A DNA stretch of 64,000 nt from Haemophilus pittmaniae (GCF_900186995.1 NZ_LT906463.1:124001-188000), one strand, 5' to 3'. Positions 46,713 to 57,984 are shown, numbered from the stretch's first letter. The notes: a model not told the origin generated them from the sequence alone. Numbers and translations are program-made.

Positions 46713-47798
46713 TTATTTTTGTTTTTTCAAAAACTCAACGCCTGTGTCTGGGAAGTCGGTGAATACGCCAGTTGCACCAGATTTATTCAATAACGCATCG
46801 TACATTTGATTTACGTCAGTGAAGAATTCAGGTAAAGCATCTTTACGCACGGTATATGGGTGTAATTCCACTTTGTATTGTGCGAGTTCTTTCACTAATG
46901 GAGTGTACACGATGTTGCCTGGTTTAGATTTTTCTTTATCTACTAACATGTACCAGCCTGGACCAACACCATCAGCATATTTTACCACTTCTGCCATTGC
47001 GCCTGGTTTGAACATCCAATCGTAATCGTAGTTCACCCATTTGCCTTTTGCATCTTTTTCTTCAGTTTCATGCCAGTCGGTGTATGCCACTAATTGAACA
47101 AGTTTTAAATCCATGCCCATTTTTGGTAGCAATTCGTTTTTAATACGTTTTAACTCATTGAAGTCGAAGGTTTGTAAGTAAACCATGTCTGATTTCTTGT
47201 CGTAACCGTATTTTTTCAACACTTTAAGGGTTTCAACTGCAATATCTTTGCCATTTTGGTGGTGGAACCAAGGTGCTTTGATTTCAGGGTAGATACCCAC
47301 TTTTTTACCGGTAGATTTTTCTAAACCTTGGATAAATTCCAATTCATCTTCAAAAGTATGGATTTTGAAGTGTGATTTCCAAAGTGGGAAACGACCCGGA
47401 TATACTGCAACTTGTTTACCATCTTTAGTTTCAAAGTTTTCAGTCATATTTAAACTTTGAATTTCTTTCAAGGTGAAATCGATTACGTAGTAACGACCAT
47501 CTTTACGATGACGATTTGGAAATTTTTTCGCGACGTCAGTTAAACCATCTAAGAAGTGGTCATGGATAACCACTAAACGACCATCTTTTGTCATCGCTAA
47601 GTCTTGTTCTAAGTAGTCTGCATGTTGTGCAAATGCAAGCGCTTTAGACTCAAGGGTGTGCTCTGGTAAATAACCACTTGCACCACGGTGAGCAATAATA
47701 ATTTTGTCTGATTTCATAGAGTTTGTGGAAGAATGTACGCTACAACCAGCAAGTACACCTGCTGCTAATAAAGAAAGCGCTAAAGTTTTAAGTTTCAT
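46713..47798 (-). CDS. glpQ: Glycerophosphodiester phosphodiesterase lipoprotein (protein D)
   Basis: A 361-residue GDPD-family enzyme. The lipoprotein signal has lipobox LAGCS, so it is anchored in the outer membrane. The catalytic region begins IIAHRGASGYLPEHTLESK with HRG near residue 37, and DHFLDGLTDV follows. It is colinear with Haemophilus protein D, which cleaves glycerophosphodiesters and aids choline capture for LPS. It provides glycerol-3-phosphate for GlpT uptake. It is downstream of, and codirectional with, the propeller protein and glpT. Confidence 0.94.
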   Translation of the reverse strand: MKLKTLALSLLAAGVLAGCSVHSSTNSMKSDKIIIAHRGASGYLPEHTLESKALAFAQHADYLEQDLAMTKDGRLVVIHDHFLDGLTDVAKKFPNRHRKDGRYYVIDFTLKEIQSLNMTENFETKDGKQVAVYPGRFPLWKSHFKIHTFEDELEFIQGLEKSTGKKVGIYPEIKAPWFHHQNGKDIAVETLKVLKKYGYDKKSDMVYLQTFDFNELKRIKNELLPKMGMDLKLVQLVAYTDWHETEEKDAKGKWVNYDYDWMFKPGAMAEVVKYADGVGPGWYMLVDKEKSKPGNIVYTPLVKELAQYKVELHPYTVRKDALPEFFTDVNQMYDALLNKSGATGVFTDFPDTGVEFLKKQK

Positions 47799-47815
47799 TG
47801 AGTGTTCTCCTTGAT

Positions 47816-48727
47816 TTACTTATTACATCTTGGTTTCATGTCGTAAAAATAGATTTCATTAATTTCACGATCATATCCTGGATAAAATCCCTTTGGCATC
47901 CCTAACACTATTTGTTTGCCTCGGTTTGCATGGACAAGTAGTTGTTTGGTTTTCGGATTCACATTCAAGCCTTCGACTTCGCCGACATCTCGAATATCGT
48001 CTAATGTTTTTTCTAAAACAACTCTGGCTTCATTGGTTTTATCTGAGATTTCTACGCGATAAATATGATCGGGTTCTTTTTCATCGGCAGTACCATCGTC
48101 AGCAGTCACATAGAGATCGCCATTGTAGGCATAAACCCCTTGAATCCATTGTGGAACAGGTTGTAAATGCACCTTACGTTTATATTTACCGGTTGAAAGA
48201 TCATATTCATATAAATAACGGCCGCTTTCCTCTCCCACCCAAGATGCCATCCAAACTGAATTGTGAACGGTATCTACGGTGATGCCGGAAACTTCGACTT
48301 GACCTGATTCGGGATTAAAATCAACTGATCTTTTTAACGCGAGCGTTTCAGGATCATGAATCGCAATTTGAATATTTTTACCTACGCCGGCATCAAACCA
48401 TTCTGAGGAAACATAAAGTTCATTGTTGTAGATATCGATGTCACCAATATGGTTGGCTTCTTTTTGATATCCCACAAAAGGCTCTTTATTTTCTTTAATA
48501 AGTTTCCCATCCATATCGTATTTGGCTAACGTTTTACTGCCCGATACATATAGGTATTTACCATCGGTTGTAATCCCTTGGCGTCCATTTACTTCAAGCA
48601 CCTTCGCCAACTTATAGGTATAAGCCGGTAATGCCGAACGATAAGGTTCATTACAGGTTTGATCTGCTAACGCTGCATTTGCCATAACTGCCGCGCCAAA
48701 CATAATGGTTAATTTATTCAATTTCAT
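47816..48727 (-). CDS. Secreted β-propeller-like protein in glp cluster
   Basis: A 303-residue exported protein with signal peptide (FGAAVMANAALA). Repeated strands such as KYLYVSGSKTLAKYDMDGKLI, DIYNNELYVSSEWF and YAYNGDLYVTADDG suggest a six-bladed NHL/SMP-30-like propeller. Two cysteines (TCNEP near the mature start and RCNK at the end) could close the ring. The ATG at 48727 follows a GGAG ribosome site. It lies between glpT and glpQ, suggesting a periplasmic role in glycerophosphodiester use; the activity is unknown. Confidence 0.72.
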   Translation of the reverse strand: MKLNKLTIMFGAAVMANAALADQTCNEPYRSALPAYTYKLAKVLEVNGRQGITTDGKYLYVSGSKTLAKYDMDGKLIKENKEPFVGYQKEANHIGDIDIYNNELYVSSEWFDAGVGKNIQIAIHDPETLALKRSVDFNPESGQVEVSGITVDTVHNSVWMASWVGEESGRYLYEYDLSTGKYKRKVHLQPVPQWIQGVYAYNGDLYVTADDGTADEKEPDHIYRVEISDKTNEARVVLEKTLDDIRDVGEVEGLNVNPKTKQLLVHANRGKQIVLGMPKGFYPGYDREINEIYFYDMKPRCNK

Positions 48728-48778
48728 CACATTATCTCCTTTAAAGTGCGGTTAAAAATTCAGTTGTTCTTTGCAATA

Positions 48779-48812
48779 AAAAAGGCGGCAAGCCTATAAG
48801 CCTGTCGCCTTT
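48779..48812 (-). terminator. Hairpin terminator after glpT
   Basis: Stem AAAGGCGgCA / complement TGTCGCCTTT around an inner AGCC pairing; A/T runs on both ends. Confidence 0.7.
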
Positions 48813-48822
48813 AACTCATTGA

Positions 48823-50265
48823 TTATTTAGTACCGTAGGTATCACCTAATTTAGCTTTGTGTTTACCTTCTTCAATCATTACGTTGAAGAGTAATAACAC
48901 TGCTAAGATACCACCGCCGATCATGACGTAGAAACCGCCATCCCAGCCGTAATGTTGTGCAGCCCAACCAATAACGGCAGAAGCTGAAACAGTACCACCT
49001 AAGTAACCGAATAAACCAGTGAAACCTGCTGCTGTACCAGCTGCTTTTTTCGGTGCAAGTTCAAGAGCATGCAAGCCGATTAACATTACTGGACCGTAGA
49101 TTAAGAAGCCGATTAAGGTCATTAAGATGAAGTCAGTTAATTGATATGGGTTTTCATACCAAGCTGCATAGTTTGCAAGTTCTGCTTCTGGTGTAGCTGG
49201 GTTCATCCAGTATGCTGCTACTGCTGCAGTAGTTAAGATCATGAAGATGAAACCAGTTAAACCACGTTTACCTTTGAATACATGGTCAGACACCCAACCG
49301 CAAAGTAAGGTACCTGGAACCGCTGCTAATTCATAAATAGTATATGCCCATGCGGTACCTTTGATGTTGAAGTGTTTTACTTCACTTAAGTAAACCGGAG
49401 ACCATTTTAATACGCCGTAGCGGATTAAGTATACGAATACGTTAGCAATCGCGATGTACCATAACAATTTGTTTTTCAATACATAAGTTACGAAGATTTC
49501 TTTTGTGCTTAAATCGTTTTCGTAAGTTTTTTCGTTATAGTCATCTGGGTAGTCATTACGCCATTTTTCGATTGATGGTAAACCACAAGATTGTGGAGTA
49601 TCACGCATCACGAAGTAAACTGGAATTGCACAGATCATTGCCGCAATACCCGGATAGTAGAGGGATTGTTGCCAAATGTCTTTTGCTTGTGCTTCGATAC
49701 CATGAGTGCTGAAGAAGACCGCACTTGCTAATAGCACCATTGCACCCGGCATCATACCACCGATGTTGTGTGCGGTATTCCAGATAGATACGATAGTACC
49801 GCGTTCTGATTTAGACCACCAGTGTACCATTGTACGACCACATGGAGGCCAACCCATACCTTGGAACCAACCATTTAAGAAGATCATTACCCACATGATG
49901 GCAATGCCTGAAGTTGCCCATGGGAATAAACCCATTAGGGTCATACAAAGACCCGAAAGCAATAAACCAAATGGTAAGAATACGCGAGGGTTCGAACGGT
50001 CAGACATACCGGCCATTACGAACTTAGATAAGCCATAGGCAAGACCGGCCGCTGAGCCAATAACACCTAGTTCCGCTTTTGTGTATAAGCCGGCTTGAAT
50101 TAAACCGGGTTGTGCCAAGTCAAAGTTTGCACGCACAAAATAGTAAGCGGCATAACCAAAGAAGATCCCTGCAAACACTTGCCAACGTAAGCGTCTATAC
50201 GTGGAATCAATTTTTTCCGCTGGTAGTTCCGCGATGTGCGGAGCGGGTTTAAATGGTCCAAACAT
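48823..50265 (-). CDS. glpT: Glycerol-3-phosphate transporter GlpT
   Basis: A 480-residue organophosphate:phosphate antiporter of the MFS with 12 helices. Family landmarks include [20 protein letters not shown] at the start, [20 protein letters not shown] near residue 137 and [12 protein letters not shown] near 285. It exchanges glycerol-3-phosphate for Pi at the inner membrane. It is divergent from glpABC, and the two share a control region with two CRP sites. Confidence 0.95.
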   Translation of the reverse strand: MFGPFKPAPHIAELPAEKIDSTYRRLRWQVFAGIFFGYAAYYFVRANFDLAQPGLIQAGLYTKAELGVIGSAAGLAYGLSKFVMAGMSDRSNPRVFLPFGLLLSGLCMTLMGLFPWATSGIAIMWVMIFLNGWFQGMGWPPCGRTMVHWWSKSERGTIVSIWNTAHNIGGMMPGAMVLLASAVFFSTHGIEAQAKDIWQQSLYYPGIAAMICAIPVYFVMRDTPQSCGLPSIEKWRNDYPDDYNEKTYENDLSTKEIFVTYVLKNKLLWYIAIANVFVYLIRYGVLKWSPVYLSEVKHFNIKGTAWAYTIYELAAVPGTLLCGWVSDHVFKGKRGLTGFIFMILTTAAVAAYWMNPATPEAELANYAAWYENPYQLTDFILMTLIGFLIYGPVMLIGLHALELAPKKAAGTAAGFTGLFGYLGGTVSASAVIGWAAQHYGWDGGFYVMIGGGILAVLLLFNVMIEEGKHKAKLGDTYGTK

Positions 50266-50373
50266 AATTTTTCTCCAACATAATTATTATGGTTTCTCCT
50301 TTATTTACAATGAAAGGAGCAGGCGAGCATCATAGAAGAAAACATGAAATAGGAAAGTGTCATTATTGAAATA

Positions 50374-50389
50374 TGTGAGTTTGCTCACA
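50374..50389. promoter_or_regulatory. CRP site, glpT-glpA control region
   Basis: TGTGA-GTTTGC-TCACA is a perfect CRP dyad core. Confidence 0.85.
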
Positions 50390-50425
50390 AAATTTTTTTC
50401 ACACTTTGAGCGAATACGAAAATTT

Positions 50426-50441
50426 TGTGACAGATATCACA
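50426..50441. promoter_or_regulatory. CRP site, glpT-glpA control region
   Basis: TGTGA-CAGATA-TCACA is a second perfect CRP dyad core, closer to glpA. Confidence 0.85.
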
Positions 50442-50550
50442 ATTCAATTTTCTTTTTCGCTCAAAATGTTGTTAATTTGACCATTTCTCAATAGAATGCC
50501 CCTGCTTTAATTGTATCTATTTTTTCTTTTCTTTGTGGAATGGGGTAACT

Positions 50551-52242
50551 ATGAGTTTATCGCCTCAAATGTATAAAGATGTAGGAGATTTCTCACCTAT
50601 ATCAACGGATGTGATTATCATCGGCGGCGGCGCAACCGGTGCGGGAATAGCCCGTGACTGTGCACTCCGTGGGATCAATTGCATACTATTGGAACGTCGA
50701 GATATCGCAACTGGGGCCACCGGCCGTAACCACGGTTTATTGCATAGTGGTGCACGTTATGCGGTAAACGACCAAGAATCAGCAGAAGAATGTATTAAAG
50801 AAAACCAAATTCTGCGTAAGATTGCACGTCACTGTGTGGATGAAACAGAAGGCTTATTTATCACCCTTCCGGAAGATTCCCTCGATTATCAAAAAACCTT
50901 CATTGAGAGCTGTACCAAATCAGGTATTGAAGCTGTTCCAATCGAGCCTGAACTGGCCAAAATTATGGAACCCTCCGTCAACCCTCATTTAGTTGGCGCA
51001 GTAGTTGTACCGGATGGCTCAATTGACCCATTCCGCTTAACTGCGTCCAATATGATGGATGCTACCGAAAACGGTGCCAAAATGTTTACTTATTGCGAAG
51101 TAAAAAATTTAATTCGCGAAGGTGGCAAAGTGATCGGTGTGGATGTTTACGATCACAAAAATCGTGTAAACCGTAAATTCTTTGCGCCATTAGTCGTCAA
51201 TGCCGGTGGTATCTGGGGACAAGGCATCGCAGAATATGCGGATCTCAAAATTAAAATGTTCCCGGCAAAAGGCGCATTACTTGTCATGGGACACCGAATT
51301 AACAAATTAGTAATCAATCGTTGCCGTAAACCAGCGGATGCGGACATTCTCGTACCGGGTGATACTATTTGCGTTATCGGTACAACCTCTAGCCGTATTC
51401 CTTACGATCAAATTGACAATATGGAAGTCACTCCGGAAGAAGTGGATATCTTATTCCGCGAAGGGGAAAAATTGGCGCCAAGCTTACGCCATACCCGCGT
51501 ATTACGTGCGTATGCCGGTGTTCGTCCATTAGTTGCGACCGATGATGACCCATCCGGCCGTAATGTGAGTCGTGGTATAGTGTTGCTTGACCACGCAGAA
51601 CGTGATGGTTTGGACGGTTTTATTACCATTACTGGCGGTAAATTAATGACTTATCGCCTAATGGCCGAATGGGCAACCGATCTTGTGTGTAAAAAACTCA
51701 ACAAGACAGCCCGTTGTACCACTGCTGATCGCCCATTACCGGGATCCACTGAAAGCCGGGCTGAAACCAATCAAAAAATTATTTCCTTACCAAGTACCAT
51801 CCGCTACTCCGCCGTTTATCGTCATGGTGCACGCGCAACCCGATTATTGGACAAAGATCGTTTAGATCGCTCCATGGTTTGCGAATGTGAGGCAGTCACT
51901 GCCGGAGAAGTACGCTATGCGGTAGATGAACTCAGTGTTAACAACCTAGTCGATTTACGCCGCCGCACTCGGGTTGGTATGGGAACCTGTCAAGCTGAGT
52001 TATGTGCATGTCGCGCAGCCGGATTAATGCACCGTTTTAATGTAGCAGACGCCCGTCAGGCTACGACCCAACTCAACTCATTTATGGAAGAACGTTGGCG
52101 CGGTATTGAGCCAATTGCTTGGGGAGACGCGATCCGCGAAGCGGAATTCACTTCTTGGATTTACGGTAGCCTATTAGGGCTAAATGATGTACCAGCATTA
52201 GCAAACGAAAAACAACAAGGGACGGATAGCAATGAATTTTGA
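50551..52242 (+). CDS. glpA: Anaerobic glycerol-3-phosphate dehydrogenase subunit A
   Basis: A 563-residue FAD dehydrogenase. It has an N-terminal dinucleotide fold ([22 protein letters not shown] near residue 20), a FAD-dependent oxidoreductase body, and a C-terminal BFD-like [2Fe-2S] domain with cysteines in [12 protein letters not shown] and [11 protein letters not shown]. It oxidises glycerol-3-phosphate to dihydroxyacetone phosphate and passes electrons to menaquinone during anaerobic respiration. The ATG at 50551 matches the family start. The stop overlaps glpB by 11 bases. Confidence 0.95.
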   Translation: MSLSPQMYKDVGDFSPISTDVIIIGGGATGAGIARDCALRGINCILLERRDIATGATGRNHGLLHSGARYAVNDQESAEECIKENQILRKIARHCVDETEGLFITLPEDSLDYQKTFIESCTKSGIEAVPIEPELAKIMEPSVNPHLVGAVVVPDGSIDPFRLTASNMMDATENGAKMFTYCEVKNLIREGGKVIGVDVYDHKNRVNRKFFAPLVVNAGGIWGQGIAEYADLKIKMFPAKGALLVMGHRINKLVINRCRKPADADILVPGDTICVIGTTSSRIPYDQIDNMEVTPEEVDILFREGEKLAPSLRHTRVLRAYAGVRPLVATDDDPSGRNVSRGIVLLDHAERDGLDGFITITGGKLMTYRLMAEWATDLVCKKLNKTARCTTADRPLPGSTESRAETNQKIISLPSTIRYSAVYRHGARATRLLDKDRLDRSMVCECEAVTAGEVRYAVDELSVNNLVDLRRRTRVGMGTCQAELCACRAAGLMHRFNVADARQATTQLNSFMEERWRGIEPIAWGDAIREAEFTSWIYGSLLGLNDVPALANEKQQGTDSNEF

Positions 52243-53512
52243 TGTAGTGATTATTGGCGGCGGATTAGCCGGCCTTACCTGCGGGATCGCTTTACAGCAA
52301 AGTGGCAAACGCTGTGCCATCATCAATAATGGTCAAGCCGCTATTGATTTCGCTTCCGGTTCTTTCGATTTATTAAGCCGTTTACCGGATGGGCATGCAG
52401 TATCCGATTTAGCTGATGGACTAGCTCAATTAGCGCAACAGCTCCCAAACCACCCTTACAGTATTCTTGGTGCATCAACTGTGTTAGCCAAAGCTGAAGA
52501 GTTTAGCCGTTTGAGCGAACAATTAAATTTAGATTTAGTCGGTTCAAACCAACAAAACCATTGGCGGGTTACTGCACTTGGTAGCTTACGTGGCGCCTGG
52601 TTATCGCCAAATAGTGTACCAACAACCAACCAAGATACGGCATTCCCTTACCATAAAATTACGGTATTAGGTATTGAGGGATATCACGATTTCCAACCGG
52701 AATTATTGGCCGCAAATTTGGTATTAAATTCACAATTTGCCCACTGCGAAATCACTTCCGATTTCTTGAAAATTCCGGAATTAGATCAATTACGCGCCAA
52801 CTCCCGTGAGTTCCGTAGCGTAAATATCGCTCAGGTATTGGAATATAAATTAAATTTCGCCGACTTAGTTGAAGAAGTCAAAACTGCTGCTAAAGGGGCT
52901 GATGCTGTTTTCCTGCCGGCTTGTTTCGGTTTAGAAAACCAAGAGTTCATGAATTCCCTTTGCAAAGCTACCGGTTTGCCATTATTTGAATTGCCAACAC
53001 TACCGCCTTCATTACTCGGTATGCGTCAACGTATTCAATTACGTCGTCAGTTTGAGCAATTAGGCGGACTAATGATGAATGGGGATAGCGCAGTTAAAGC
53101 CCACTTCTCAGGCAATCAGGTACGTGCCATCGAAACCCGCATCCATGAGAAAGAAGAAATCACCGCAGATGCTTTTGTCTTAGCCTCTGGTAGTTTCTTC
53201 AGTAAAGGTTTGGTTTCGGAATTCGATAAAATCTTTGAACCGGTATTCTACAGCGATATTCAAGGAGATCAGGGATTTAATCCAACCGATCGCTTTAGTT
53301 GGACAAATTCCCGTTTTTCAAATCCACAACCATATCAAAGCGCTGGCGTGATTATTAATGAACAATGTCAGGTACAAAAAGATGGTGAGTTCTTAAGCAA
53401 CCTCTACGCCATTGGTAACGTCATCGGCGGATTTAATGCCTTAGAATTAGGTTGTGGTTCCGGCGTGGCCGTAGTCAGTGCGCTAACGGTAGCTGAGCAA
53501 ATTAGGGGGTAA
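52232..53512 (+). CDS. glpB: Anaerobic glycerol-3-phosphate dehydrogenase subunit B
   Basis: A 426-residue flavoprotein with an N-terminal dinucleotide-binding motif ([22 protein letters not shown]) and a C-terminal [17 protein letters not shown] segment. It links GlpA to the membrane subunit GlpC. It overlaps glpA and ends one base before glpC, so the three are translated as a unit. Confidence 0.94.
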   Translation: MNFDVVIIGGGLAGLTCGIALQQSGKRCAIINNGQAAIDFASGSFDLLSRLPDGHAVSDLADGLAQLAQQLPNHPYSILGASTVLAKAEEFSRLSEQLNLDLVGSNQQNHWRVTALGSLRGAWLSPNSVPTTNQDTAFPYHKITVLGIEGYHDFQPELLAANLVLNSQFAHCEITSDFLKIPELDQLRANSREFRSVNIAQVLEYKLNFADLVEEVKTAAKGADAVFLPACFGLENQEFMNSLCKATGLPLFELPTLPPSLLGMRQRIQLRRQFEQLGGLMMNGDSAVKAHFSGNQVRAIETRIHEKEEITADAFVLASGSFFSKGLVSEFDKIFEPVFYSDIQGDQGFNPTDRFSWTNSRFSNPQPYQSAGVIINEQCQVQKDGEFLSNLYAIGNVIGGFNALELGCGSGVAVVSALTVAEQIRG

Positions 53513-53513
53513 C

Positions 53514-54788
53514 ATGAATATTCAACAACTTATTGAAAATGCCAAACAATCCCTTAATGCACCACAGCATCACCACGCATTTGATGAAAGTTTTGAAAAT
53601 TGCATTAAATGTACTGCTTGTACTGCAGTTTGTCCGGTATCTCGCAATAACCCGGCTTATCCAGGACCTAAACAATCAGGTCCGGATGGCGAACGTTTAC
53701 GTTTAAAATCCGCAGAGTTGTATGACGAAGCCCTCAAATACTGTACCAACTGTAAACGTTGTGAAATTGCCTGCCCGTCTGATGTGAAAATCGGTGACAT
53801 TATTGTGCGCGCAAGAAATAAACATATTCCACAGCAGCACAAAACAATGTCGCAAAAATTACGTGATGCGATTTTAAGTAATACCGATATTATGGGTTCT
53901 CTCAACACACCACTTGCACCGATTGTGAACACTATCACCGGGTTAAGCGCAACTAAATTCGTGTTGGAGAAAACCTTAAAAATCAGTCGCCATCGCACTT
54001 TGCCAAAATACTCTTTCGGTACATTCCGCAATTGGTATATGAAGAAAATGTTGGCAAGCCAACAAAAATTCGAACGCAAAGTGGCTTACTATCACGGCTG
54101 CTATGTGAACTATAACAACCCGCAATTAGGTAAAGAATTCATCCAGGTATTCAATGCCATGGATATCGGCGTAGTGTTATTGGAAAAAGAAAAATGCTGC
54201 GGCCTACCCTTAAGCGTAAACCAATTCCCAGAACGTGCGAAAAAAATCGCACAGTTCAACACCGATTACATCGGTAAAATGGTGGATGAAAACGGCTTGG
54301 ATGTGATTAGTGAAGCCTCGAGTTGTGCCTTAAATTTACGTGATGAATATCATCATATTTTAGGCATCGACAACGCCAAGGTTCGCCCACATATTCATAT
54401 GGTAACCCCATTTTTATATCAACTCTTTAAAGAGGGCAAAACCTTACCGCTTAAACCATTAAAATTGCGTGTAGCCTACCACACCGCTTGTCACGTGGAA
54501 AAAGCCGGTTGGGCGCCATACACCTTGGAAGTATTAAAACAAATTCCAGGATTGGAAGTAGTTATGTTACCGTCACAATGTTGTGGTATTGCCGGTACCT
54601 ATGGCTTTAAAGCAGAAAACTACGAGGTTTCCCAATCCATCGGTAAAAACTTATTCGATAACATCAATGAAGGTGGATTCGATTATGTGATTTCCGAATG
54701 CCAAACCTGTAAATGGCAGATCGATATGTCCTCTAAGGTGACCTGTATTCACCCTCTCACACTCTTGTGCATGTCGATGAATCAATAA
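53514..54788 (+). CDS. glpC: Anaerobic glycerol-3-phosphate dehydrogenase subunit C
   Basis: A 424-residue membrane-associated iron-sulphur subunit. Two [4Fe-4S] ferredoxin motifs (CIKCTACTAVCP near residue 32 and CTNCKRCEIACP near 78) are followed by two CCG domains (KCCGLP and QCCGIAG) as in heterodisulfide-reductase-like proteins. It delivers electrons to the quinone pool. It ends at a repeat copy that starts in its stop region. Confidence 0.95.
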   Translation: MNIQQLIENAKQSLNAPQHHHAFDESFENCIKCTACTAVCPVSRNNPAYPGPKQSGPDGERLRLKSAELYDEALKYCTNCKRCEIACPSDVKIGDIIVRARNKHIPQQHKTMSQKLRDAILSNTDIMGSLNTPLAPIVNTITGLSATKFVLEKTLKISRHRTLPKYSFGTFRNWYMKKMLASQQKFERKVAYYHGCYVNYNNPQLGKEFIQVFNAMDIGVVLLEKEKCCGLPLSVNQFPERAKKIAQFNTDYIGKMVDENGLDVISEASSCALNLRDEYHHILGIDNAKVRPHIHMVTPFLYQLFKEGKTLPLKPLKLRVAYHTACHVEKAGWAPYTLEVLKQIPGLEVVMLPSQCCGIAGTYGFKAENYEVSQSIGKNLFDNINEGGFDYVISECQTCKWQIDMSSKVTCIHPLTLLCMSMNQ

Positions 54789-54862
54789 AACGCCCCTGCG
54801 AAAATAAAAGTTTTTGCAAAATTCAACCCTAAGTCATTGATTTTATTAGGGTTGAATAAAAA
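54787..54862 (+). repeat. Dispersed intergenic repeat, copy 8
   Basis: AAACGCCCC, GAAAATAAAAGTTTTTGC, AACCCTAAGTCATTGATTTT, ATTAGGGTTGAATAAAAA. The AACCCTAA / TTAGGGTT arms make a hairpin. It lies between convergent glpC and asnA. Confidence 0.8.
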
Positions 54863-54866
54863 AAAC

Positions 54867-54895
54867 AAAAAAGCGGACATTTTGTCCGCTTTTCT
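54867..54895 (-). terminator. Terminator of asnA
   Basis: Stem AAGCGGACA / TGTCCGCTT with loop TTT; A and T runs on both sides. Confidence 0.85.
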
Positions 54896-54914
54896 TTTCG
54901 CAATCGTAAATGGA

Positions 54915-55907
54915 TTAAAGAATATGTTGATATTGTTCTAACATTTCTTTTGGCCATACACTTGATTGCACTTCACCAATGTGTTTTTTGTGAAGTAAAA
55001 GCATTGCCATACGAGATTGACCGATACCACCACCGATGGTGAGAGGTAATTTGCCGTTTAATAAATCTTGGTGCCAATCCATTTTTAAGCGATCTTCATC
55101 ACCGGTTAAACCAACTTGTAAACGTAATGCGGATTCATCCACACGAATACCCATTGAAGAAAGCTCAAACGCTTTACCTAACTCAGCGTTCCACACCAAA
55201 ATATCGCCGTTTAAGCCTTTGTAGCCGTTTTCAGATTCAGTTGTCCAGTCATCGTAGTCCGGTGCACGACCATCATGAGGTTTACCATCGGATAATTTGC
55301 CACCAATACCGATTAAGAATACGGCGCCATATTCTTTACAAATCGCGTTTTCACGCTCTTTGCTTGAAAGATCCGGGTAGCGTTTCACTAAATCTTCACT
55401 ATGTACGAAAGTGATTTCTTTTGGCAAGCTTGATGGAATGTCAAAGCGAGCTTCTACCGCTAATTCAGTTAAGCGGATTGCACGATAAATGGAACGTACA
55501 GTTTCTTTTAAATAAGCAAAGTTACGACGACCTTCAGGAATCACTTTTTCCCAGTCCCATTGGTCCACATAAACAGAGTGAGTTTGATCCAATGAATCTT
55601 CATCCGGACGTAATGCTTTCATGTGAACAAATAAGCCTTCACCTTCTTTGAAGTGGAAACGAGCAAGAGTGTGACGTTTCCATTTTGCTAAGGAGTGAAC
55701 CACTTCATAAACCGCATTTGGGATACATTTCACATTTACTTGAACAGCTTTCTCAATGCCTGATAAGTTATCTTGCATACCATTACCTACTTGGCTAAGA
55801 ATCGGGCCTTGCACTTCGATGATGCCAAGTTGTTCAATCAGGTTTTGAGTAAAGGTGTTCTTCACAAAGCTAATTTCCTGTTGTTGCAAAATAAACGTCT
55901 TTTTCAT
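54915..55907 (-). CDS. asnA: Aspartate-ammonia ligase (asparagine synthetase A)
   Basis: A 330-residue AsnA, a class II aminoacyl-tRNA synthetase-like fold. Landmarks are [44 protein letters not shown] and the C-terminal [14 protein letters not shown] motif 3. It makes asparagine from aspartate and ammonia with ATP, complementing aspA, which does the reverse traffic of nitrogen. It is divergent from its regulator asnC. Confidence 0.96.
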   Translation of the reverse strand: MKKTFILQQQEISFVKNTFTQNLIEQLGIIEVQGPILSQVGNGMQDNLSGIEKAVQVNVKCIPNAVYEVVHSLAKWKRHTLARFHFKEGEGLFVHMKALRPDEDSLDQTHSVYVDQWDWEKVIPEGRRNFAYLKETVRSIYRAIRLTELAVEARFDIPSSLPKEITFVHSEDLVKRYPDLSSKERENAICKEYGAVFLIGIGGKLSDGKPHDGRAPDYDDWTTESENGYKGLNGDILVWNAELGKAFELSSMGIRVDESALRLQVGLTGDEDRLKMDWHQDLLNGKLPLTIGGGIGQSRMAMLLLHKKHIGEVQSSVWPKEMLEQYQHIL

Positions 55908-56066
55908 TGTTTTATCCTTGTTTCTTCTAATAAGGGATTAAATTTCTTGAGCATTATTTAATGAAATCACAAATTTACCCAAGTATTTTATTTACTTTAT
56001 TTTAAACATTGAATATCATTCATTTTAACCAGTATTTTTTAGACAAGATCTAACGGAGGCGATTTT

Positions 56067-56519
56067 ATGCACAATATTGATGCACTGGATCAGCAAATTT
56101 TACGTGTTTTAACTAAAGATGCCCGCACACCTTATGCAGAAATGGCGAAAAGTTTCGGCGTGAGTCCCGGCACTATCCACGTACGGGTAGAAAAAATGCG
56201 CCAATCAGGCATTATTGAAGGTACAAAAGCCATTATTAATGAACGCAAACTCGGCTATGACGTGTGTTGTTTTATTGGCATCATCCTAAAAAGTGCTAAG
56301 GATTATGATAAAGTGATCAAACAGTTAGAGGCGTTTGATGAAGTGGTAGAAGCCTATTACACCACTGGCAACTATTCGATTTTTATTAAAGTGATGACCC
56401 ATACCATCGCCGAATTGCACTCTGTATTAGCAACTAAAATCCAGCTTATTGACGAAATCCAATCAACGGAAACCTTAATTTCCATGCAAAATCCAATTTT
56501 GCGGGATATTAAGCCATAA
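56067..56519 (+). CDS. asnC: AsnC/Lrp-family regulator AsnC
   Basis: A 150-residue Lrp/AsnC protein with an N-terminal helix-turn-helix (TPYAEMAKSFGVSPGTIHVRVEKMRQSGII) and a C-terminal ligand-binding RAM domain (TGNYSIFIKVMTHTIAEL). In E. coli AsnC activates asnA when asparagine is low. The divergent arrangement with asnA is conserved here, which supports the name. A GGAGGCGAT ribosome site precedes ATG. Confidence 0.93.
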   Translation: MHNIDALDQQILRVLTKDARTPYAEMAKSFGVSPGTIHVRVEKMRQSGIIEGTKAIINERKLGYDVCCFIGIILKSAKDYDKVIKQLEAFDEVVEAYYTTGNYSIFIKVMTHTIAELHSVLATKIQLIDEIQSTETLISMQNPILRDIKP

Positions 56520-56547
56520 AAAAACGCGGTCTGCTTTTTTGGGGTTT

Positions 56548-56588
56548 AGTCTAAAATCGATGCTAAGTCATTGATTTTATTAGACCTC
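56548..56588 (+). repeat. Dispersed intergenic repeat, copy 9 (partial)
   Basis: Only the 3' half is clear: CTAAAATCGATGCTAAGTCA and ATTGATTTTATTAGA. It lies within an imperfect hairpin formed by ACGCGGTCTGC upstream and GCAAACCGCAT downstream, between convergent asnC and sdaA. Confidence 0.65.
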
Positions 56589-56616
56589 TATTGCAAACCG
56601 CATTTTTACTTAGCAA

Positions 56617-57984
56617 TTAGTCACATATCACTTTAACCGCAAGACCACCGGTGGAGGTTTCGCGATATTTCGCATTCATGTCTTTACCGGTTTCATACAT
56701 GGTTTCAATGACCTTATCCAAGCTAACTCGTGGATTAGAAGTACGACGCAATGCCATACGGCTAGCGTTAATCGCCTTCACCGCCGCAATTGCATTACGC
56801 TCAATACAAGGCACCTGCACCTGCCCACCAACGGGATCGCAAGTCAATCCTAAATTGTGCTCCATGGCGATTTCTGCGGCATTACACACTTGCAATGGCG
56901 TACCACCTAAAATTTCCGCTAATCCGGCAGCGGCCATCGAGCAAGCCACCCCGACTTCGCCTTGACAACCAACTTCCGCACCGGAGATGGAAGCATTCAT
57001 TTTGTACAAGGAACCAATAATTCCTGCCGTTAATAAATAACGTCCTACAATTTCCGCTGATAGTGGCGCAATAAATTTACCATAATAGGACAAGACGGCA
57101 GGAATAATGCCGCAAGCACCATTAGTCGGTGCGGTAACAACTCGTCCTCCGGCCGCATTCTCTTCATTCACCGCCAAGGCATACATGTTAACCCAATCAA
57201 TGACTTGCATTGGATCGTTAGTCAGATTGCTATTGGCATTTAGTAAACGATAAAGGGTTGCTGCACGACGCGGTACCTTCAATGGCCCAGGTAAGATACC
57301 TTCTGTACGGACACCATGCTTAATACAGGCTTCCATGGTTTCCCACACTTTCGCTAAATGCTCTTCCACCGCGGGACGACCATGCAATGCCAACTCATTT
57401 TCCCACATAATAGTGGAAATCATTTTACCGGTGTCATTGCAATGCTTCAGAATATCTTCTGCCGTTTGATAAGGATAAGGCACCTCTTCCTGTGTTTCTT
57501 GCTGTTGATTGAAATGGGCTTCATCCACAATAAAGCCGCCACCAATTGAATAATAGGTTTGTTGGTAAAGCACTTGATGCGATTCATCTAATGCGGTAAT
57601 GCGCATTCCATTCTCGTGTAGCGATAAGAAAGAACTGTGAAAGATCATATTGTTGTCAAAATCAAATTTGACCGTTTTTGCTCCTTTATCAATAGCTAAA
57701 CGACCGCTCGTCCGTAATTCTTCAATAAACTTCGGAATGAGATCGATATCCACATCATGTGGTAAATACCCCGCCAATCCCATAATAATGGCGGTATCGG
57801 TGGCGTGGCCATGGCCGGTCATCGATAACGAACCATACACATCCACCACAATTTCTGCGGTTGTAGCAAAACAGCCCTGCGCATGCAGATCATCAATAAA
57901 CTGCTTGCCCGCTTTCATCGGCCCAACCGTATGAGAGCTGGATGGACCGATGCCGATTTTAAACATATCGAAAACGCTTATCAT
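56617..57984 (-). CDS. sdaA: L-serine dehydratase
   Basis: A 455-residue iron-sulphur serine deaminase. It starts [25 protein letters not shown] and contains [17 protein letters not shown] and [16 protein letters not shown], with the cysteines that hold the [4Fe-4S] cluster. It converts serine to pyruvate plus ammonia. It follows sdaC by 37 bases on the same strand, forming a serine uptake and breakdown operon. Confidence 0.95.
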   Translation of the reverse strand: MISVFDMFKIGIGPSSSHTVGPMKAGKQFIDDLHAQGCFATTAEIVVDVYGSLSMTGHGHATDTAIIMGLAGYLPHDVDIDLIPKFIEELRTSGRLAIDKGAKTVKFDFDNNMIFHSSFLSLHENGMRITALDESHQVLYQQTYYSIGGGFIVDEAHFNQQQETQEEVPYPYQTAEDILKHCNDTGKMISTIMWENELALHGRPAVEEHLAKVWETMEACIKHGVRTEGILPGPLKVPRRAATLYRLLNANSNLTNDPMQVIDWVNMYALAVNEENAAGGRVVTAPTNGACGIIPAVLSYYGKFIAPLSAEIVGRYLLTAGIIGSLYKMNASISGAEVGCQGEVGVACSMAAAGLAEILGGTPLQVCNAAEIAMEHNLGLTCDPVGGQVQVPCIERNAIAAVKAINASRMALRRTSNPRVSLDKVIETMYETGKDMNAKYRETSTGGLAVKVICD

